Source of the DNA: Siderastrea radians
Lineage: Eukaryota > Cnidaria > Anthozoa > Scleractinia > Rhizangiidae
NCBI GenBank assembly: GCA_964017195.1
Contig: OZ024896.1
Coordinates: 34,208,807-34,272,806 of the forward strand
Direction of reading: 5' to 3'
Length of the DNA: 64,000 nucleotides
The notes beneath the pieces were generated by a model that worked only from the letters and a program-made list of their open reading frames with translations, did no database searches and was not told the origin of the DNA. Positions 58,796-64,000 of the stretch are shown here, piece by piece. The translations under genes were made by a program, and so were the position numbers. The first letter of the stretch is position 1; every line of letters starts with the position of its first letter.

Positions 58796-60539
58796 TGGTA
58801 ACGTTCAGTTCAATCTGCCATGAGTCGTATGTTACCAGCGAGTACCATAAGAAGCACACACACTTGCTAAGCTCTCTTTCACGGTAGTCAACAAGCTCCA
58901 ACGGTTAGTCACCACTTTTTCCAGCATCGTACGTTTTTCTTTCTTTTTTGTCTTGCAGTATTTAATTCAGTACACCACATGGGGTACTTAACATTGCTTA
59001 TACCGATAACATTAATCTAATCCCTCCCTCTGAGAAAACAGGGGCACCCAATGGTTCTGTTTTCGGAGGAATATCTGTTCGGCAGACCAAAGTCGCCTGA
59101 GATATTCGGATTTAATTGCAGTGAAAACTATAGATTTCTGTGGCGAAACGTCACCTCACGGATTTTCTTAAAAAGGTGACTGATTAATTCTTTTTATTTT
59201 CGGAGGGACAAATATGTCATTTAGAGTGTAAAATAAGGTCAGCTGGCATTTTCGGGAAGACATTAGCAGTTCGGAAATTCGACGGATGGGATTCCGTTTC
59301 CTAAAATTGTCTGCGCCTTAACTGATTTTCAGCTAAAAACGCCGAACAGTTCAACCCGTATTAGCTCACGCAAATATGCCCTTAAAAAGCTCGGTAACAA
59401 TCTTAGAAACCAGAAAATGATATTCCAAGTATTTTGCTAAAGGTTTAATTTCTCGTTGGGTACCCCTAAGAAAAGACGCCGAGGTCTGCTTAACAGGATT
59501 TTACTGTATGTCTCTGGCGAGCTTTCGCCTGAAAAAGGAGTGAGACGTTAATCACGCTAAATTACTTGCGACTATTAGATTCCGAATACAACGCATAAAC
59601 GGACAGAGAAAAGGCCTAGATACGGCGACGAGCTCAATCTTTCACCCTAGAAGAGCGAGGGACGTAAATAATTACCGTCTTAGAGTTTCAGTGTTGGTCT
59701 TTTGAATAACGCGTAGATCAGAGGGGATGGTTATTGTAATAGGCCAGAACTCTTCTCTGACAACATAACGTGTTCTTCACGATTAACGTAAAAACGCTAT
59801 TGCTTCGTTATTTTATTTTTACCATCACAAGTATTTGCTTTTCCTCTGAATGTAGCTGGCAGCCTTAGCATTTCACACCGACAAGCGCCTGCAGAACAGG
59901 CGTTTTTAATTAATGCCTGTCATGCGCGCAGACTCCAATTTACACCAGAGAGAATGACAGATTAACCCATAAAAATCCCCTTCTCCAGTTTGGTGAAAAA
60001 ATTCTGAAGTTTGCCAGGTCATTCTAACTAACTGATGCCTTTTGATGTTTCTGTTGTCATGCATGCTTTGTCAGCCTTTGTCTCTCCTAACGATCGATCT
60101 CGAGATCTACAGTCAGTGCGTGGCTGAGTGATCACAAATTGAATTATTGAATGTGTTGATTTATTTGTAACATTTTTTTAATTAGAAAAGAAATTTCTCT
60201 CCCAGATATGTCTTTGTCAAAAGAAAGCTTGAAGTGAGCTGCTTAACCCGTTTGGGATAAGCTTTATTTTCCATTAGTCCGGCTTATGTTTGTTATCCAC
60301 CAGTCACGGCCAGTAATCTATTTACACAGTATACCCAGGCTCATGAGCAGATCTCTTGGTAGACAAATATACATACAGTACGTGGATTTGATGTGACAAG
60401 TAACTCTAATGATTGTTTATTATCATTTGTTCCGTTTGCTGATGAAATCAGTTAAAAAGTTCCCTACAATAATTCTATTTTGCTATTACTGATTTGTTAG
60501 TGAGCCTGGTTGTCCTGTGACCAAGTTATTGACAATAGA
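58796..60539. other. Non-coding flank
   Basis: No supported gene, RNA or long repeat. Confidence 0.4.
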
Positions 60540-60665
60540 TTTGCGTTCCACGGCCCCCCGGATGCTCGGAACTCGTGGCACCCCTTCTCAATTTGTTTTA
60601 TATGGTCTCAAGAATATGTGTGCCAAATTTGATGCTTTTACGCGATTTGTCACGATTTTTCCCTT
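60540..60665 (+). repeat. Dispersed repeat, copy 2
   Basis: Related in inverse orientation to 57589-57715 (see there). Confidence 0.55.
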
Positions 60666-61772
60666 AACGGACCTGACTAATTTAGGATTTGCTTGTGTAC
60701 CCTCCCCTATGCCCAATTCGTTGAGGTTGAATAAGAACAAACGGTTTACCCATGGCTGATAGATACAAATAAAGAGATACATAACTATTGAGAATTATCT
60801 ACCATTTTATTACTGTTGTCTCAACACATTAAAATGACTAACATCATTTTGAAATGTTATGAATACAACACAACTTGCAACACAAATTGTTCTCATCATC
60901 ATTAACATTACAAGTACAAATTGTACTGTTTACACCTGAAATCCAAATTTCTTTCCCACGACAGGTGCAGACTTCAAGACACAATGAAAGTGGATGCTCT
61001 GGGAAAAAGAAAGTGCAACATACATTATTTCTCGTTCCTAAAGCGCGTTAAGAGGTTGACCGTAGGCGAAACGACCGAAAAGCACCGCTGTACAGCTTGA
61101 AATAAAACCACAATTTCTACTGAATGAAAGCTTTACTTACCGTAATGATATCGCCAAAGGCATCGAATTCTTCGTTTAACATCTCCCAGTACTAAAACGG
61201 CATTAAAGACAAAAAATCCCACAGCTTGGAACACAAAATCAGCGAGAAACTGACTCATTCACCAAGAGGAAAGCAGTGACGTAACGAGCATGCGCAGTGC
61301 GTTATTCCCCTCAATCTCGTCCCCAGAGCCCGCGCGCATTTACGGTCAGCGGGATGTGCCTAAATCCTACCGTCCAGAAGGATAGCCGAGCAGTCCTAGG
61401 ACCGAGAATCCGAGCCGAGCGTTCGTCGGAATAGTCTCGTCAATTCCAATATGGCGGTCGATTTCTCTGACAAAGTGCTTGAATTGACTTTCAGGATATG
61501 GCTCTATGAAAATGAAAAGTATGTTTTCATTTAGCCTGCACGATCGGAACGTACTGGATGAAGTCTGATCACCGAACATCAAGCCTCTAAGCTGACTATG
61601 GAATTTGTATCCAATGAGTTTGTTACTGAATTCGAAAATATACGCGCACTTAGCTAAGTATTTTTAATTTTATGATGCAGATAACAACTTATCCGTTAAA
61701 CTTATTTTCTTTTTCCTGTAAGAAGAATGGTCCATTTCTTGTGGGGATTCAAATGACTAATCCGGACGTCTT
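60666..61772. other. Non-coding flank with isolated hairpin half-site
   Basis: No gene. CCTACCGTCCAGAAGGATAG at 61364-61383 is half of the hairpin found repeatedly from 61773 on. Confidence 0.4.
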
Positions 61773-62322
61773 GTCCTTCTGGGCGGTAGGATCTTGTTTT
61801 GTTTTGAAAAACCTACCGCTCAGAAGGACAGTCTTTATATTTCAACCAGTTGACTGTTGATAAAGTTACAGCTTGGTTGGAACAGTTTTGTTTATTCCTC
61901 TTTAGACTAGAAATAAATGTTTTGAATTTCTGGACATGAATATTTTTAGGTTTTTACATCTTGTCCTTCTGGCCGGTAGGATCTTATTTTGTTTTGAAAA
62001 ATCCAACTGCCCAGAAGGACATCCAAGCAATTGGCTCCAGATGAAGTCACAGCTCGGTTGGAAACACACTGTTGTTTATTTCTCTTTAGACTAGCACCAT
62101 TTCTGTCCTTCTGGCCGGTAGAATATTGTTTTGTTAAGAAAAGCCTACCGCCCAGAAGGACAGTGTCCACATTTCAAGCAGTTGCCTCCAGATTGTTGTT
62201 TATTCTTATTCAGAAAAGCACTATGTAGAGTTGCTAGGAGTGAGCATTAATTTTGTTTATGTCTTGTCCCTCTGGCTGGTAGTATTTTGCTTTGTTAAGG
62301 AAAACCTACCACCCAGGAGGAC
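61773..62322. repeat. Array of four 57-base hairpins
   Basis: GTCCTTCTGGCCGGTAGG ... CCTACCGCCCAGAAGGAC inverted repeats at 61773-61829, 61963-62020, 62105-62161 and 62266-62322, each with a TTTTGTTxxGAAAA-type loop. Spacers of about 85-135 bases are also partly alike (CAGTTG, AGACTAG). Confidence 0.85.
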
Positions 62323-62702
62323 AGTATCTATATTTCAAGCAGTTGGCTTCAGCCTTGACTTGTAGGGTTATGTGCATGCAATGATTTGAAAACAATATGG
62401 CCTGCAATTTTATTGTTCAGTTTGAAAATGTTTTGGTTTAATAACTCTATAATGAAAGCTGTACAGTAAATTTTGTCTTTGGTATGCTTACTTGTTGGCA
62501 GTGAAACTGTTTTCATAAAAATAAAGTGAGAAAATAAGAATGTTTGGTGTTGGACTCGGTCATATTTTTGCCTTTTTGTTTATCTTGTTACACTGCACAC
62601 GTTACAAACTGCTTTTCCCAAAGGTATTATGTGCCAGTTTATCAGGAGGACAACAATTCAATTGAAATGGTTACAAAAGGATGTTTTGGCTCCTTTTTCG
62701 AT

Positions 62703-63938
62703 CCGGTGTCACAGCGGATTTGGACCCCCCCCGCGGATTTGGACCCCCCGGTCCAGATCCGCTAGCGGATTTGGACAAATCCGCTAGCGGATATGGACCC
62801 CCTCTCGCGGATTTGGACCCCCTTGAAAACAAGCGTTCTATTGAGTAAAACTAGCAAAATTGTATTTGGAGCTGTTAAAGAGGCAAAATAAAAATATTAA
62901 GGCAGTTTTTTTCTTTTCAAGTAATCTTTAATACTTAGGGTAAAAGAGAACCTACAACGCTAGTTTGTATCGATAAATTTTGAAAACTAAACTTTAATGA
63001 CGATAACTTACAATATTTTCTACCATAATTGACTTAAAGCGAGTTTACAATCTCAAGTTTAAAAAAAACATGACTTACAATACTTTCTACTATAACTGAA
63101 TCAAAGCAAGTTTTAAAAAAGCTATATTTACATGACCAAATGAGGAAATGGTATTATGTTGATGATTTATTTTAATGAATAAGAAACTCCAGTTAACAAC
63201 AACAGCGCGTGTTTCAGACACTTACAGAAGTTTGTGGGTTTGCGGTAGCACTCCATTTACTGAACCTTAAGGGCCCTTAAGCATGACTCTGCTATTTTCA
63301 TTAAAATGAACAAGAGAAATCACTTTTCCTAGCGCGTGTACGTAAGCACGCTTTTTGAGAAATTAACTAATCTAAGTTGTATAGTCAAGCAAACTTTTTT
63401 TGCAGGGCGCAAAATGCGTTTTCCAACCAAAGGTGTTACTTTAAAAAGTAGCACCTCCTTTGTTAAACCGCCCGTTCAAACTATGTTGAATTCAGTATCC
63501 TGGAAAAATAATAACAACACGTATGAAAGAAAACAAGATTTTAAAATCGTATCTTCTGTAAGAAATACCGCAGCGCGTGCTTTAACTGCAACATTTAGAG
63601 GTCTGTGTGCCTAAAACGAACTGTCAATTTACTTGATCTAGTCTGACTCTACCTCTATTTATGAATAGGTTTGCAGTATTTTGAAAGCCAAACGAAACGT
63701 TTCTTCTTCAAGATCGAAAAGTGAAATTATTTCGGTACTTTATATGCGAATAACAGCGTGGGTTTTTATAATTATATAGGGGGTCCAAATCCGCGAAGGG
63801 GGTCCAAATCCGCTAGCGGATTGGGTCCCCCGGGGGTCCATATTCGCTAGCGGATTTGGACCGGGGGGTCCAAATCCGCTAGCGAATTTGGACCGGGGGG
63901 TCCAAATTTGGGGGGGTCCAAATCTGCTGGGACACCGG
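62703..63938. mobile_element. Non-autonomous transposon with GGATTTGGACCCCC arms
   Basis: It starts CCGGTGTCACAGCGGATTTG and ends CAAATCTGCTGGGACACCGG. Both arms hold several copies of GCGGATTTGGACCCCC and the palindrome AATCCGCTAGCGGATTT. The 960-base interior is AT-rich, with no supported gene. Target duplication not resolved. Confidence 0.7.
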
Positions 63939-64000
63939 TGCTATTTTTCTTCATTTCTCTTACACCTTTTATGCCCTTCACAATAAATAAAACCATCTTG

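Overview
The window is animal nuclear DNA, most likely from a cnidarian and probably a stony coral. Genes are split by GT-AG introns, the DNA is AT-rich and repeat-rich, and an inverted pair of tRNA-derived SINEs (58.4-58.8 kb) resembles a family I associate with coral genomes. The species call is from memory of repeat families, not a search. No ordinary single-copy host gene could be recognised; nearly everything identifiable is mobile DNA.

Layout: (1) 1-3952 is the right part of a divergent Polinton/Maverick (adintovirus-like) element, copy A. It holds a zinc-finger gene cut by the window edge, a SLOG-domain gene with an upstream ORF, a penton-like capsid gene, a scrap of DNA polymerase and an array of terminal-repeat-like modules. 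(2) A KDZ-type (Kyakuja-Dileera-Zisupton) DNA transposon occupies 3953-54268, with 137/146-bp terminal inverted repeats and a 9-bp direct repeat GATCTCGTC on each side. It interrupts a small Polinton-like reading frame at the edge of copy A. It carries a 7-exon accessory gene (+, 8311-14646), a many-exon KDZ transposase gene (-, 52.6 to 21.1 kb) with a nonsense codon in its CxC zinc domain, and a 3.6-kb minisatellite built from its own terminal motif. (3) A complete 23,020-bp Polinton, copy B (22913-45932), lies inside the transposase gene, with 244-bp terminal inverted repeats and a perfect 6-bp duplication ACTGCA. (4) A palindromic Penelope-like retroelement remnant (10.8-12.9 kb) sits in an intron of the accessory gene. 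(5) 54278-64000 is host-side DNA with tandem repeats, SINEs, an array of hairpins and a non-autonomous transposon.

Copy B has a full virus-like gene set: protein-primed DNA polymerase B, retrovirus-type integrase with a chromodomain, A32/FtsK-like packaging ATPase, adenovirus-type cysteine protease, major capsid protein and two penton paralogues. It also has a PLA2-like protein, several small arginine-rich QRGG proteins, a two-TM protein, GRF zinc-finger, SLOG and RING proteins, and a tRNA-like gene. The cores of the large proteins are intact. Structural genes lie on the minus strand with one- to few-base overlaps and repeated TATAAAAAGG-type boxes. Regulatory-looking genes (SLOG pair, tandem paralogues plus RING, basic/acidic protein) lie on the plus strand behind promoters with CCAAT, CACGTG or CArG motifs. 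The most interesting leads are the conserved SLOG gene with its ATGA-coupled upstream ORF, a possible SLATT-like membrane partner, the tRNA-like gene with an unusual anticodon loop, and the duplicated bidirectional promoter.
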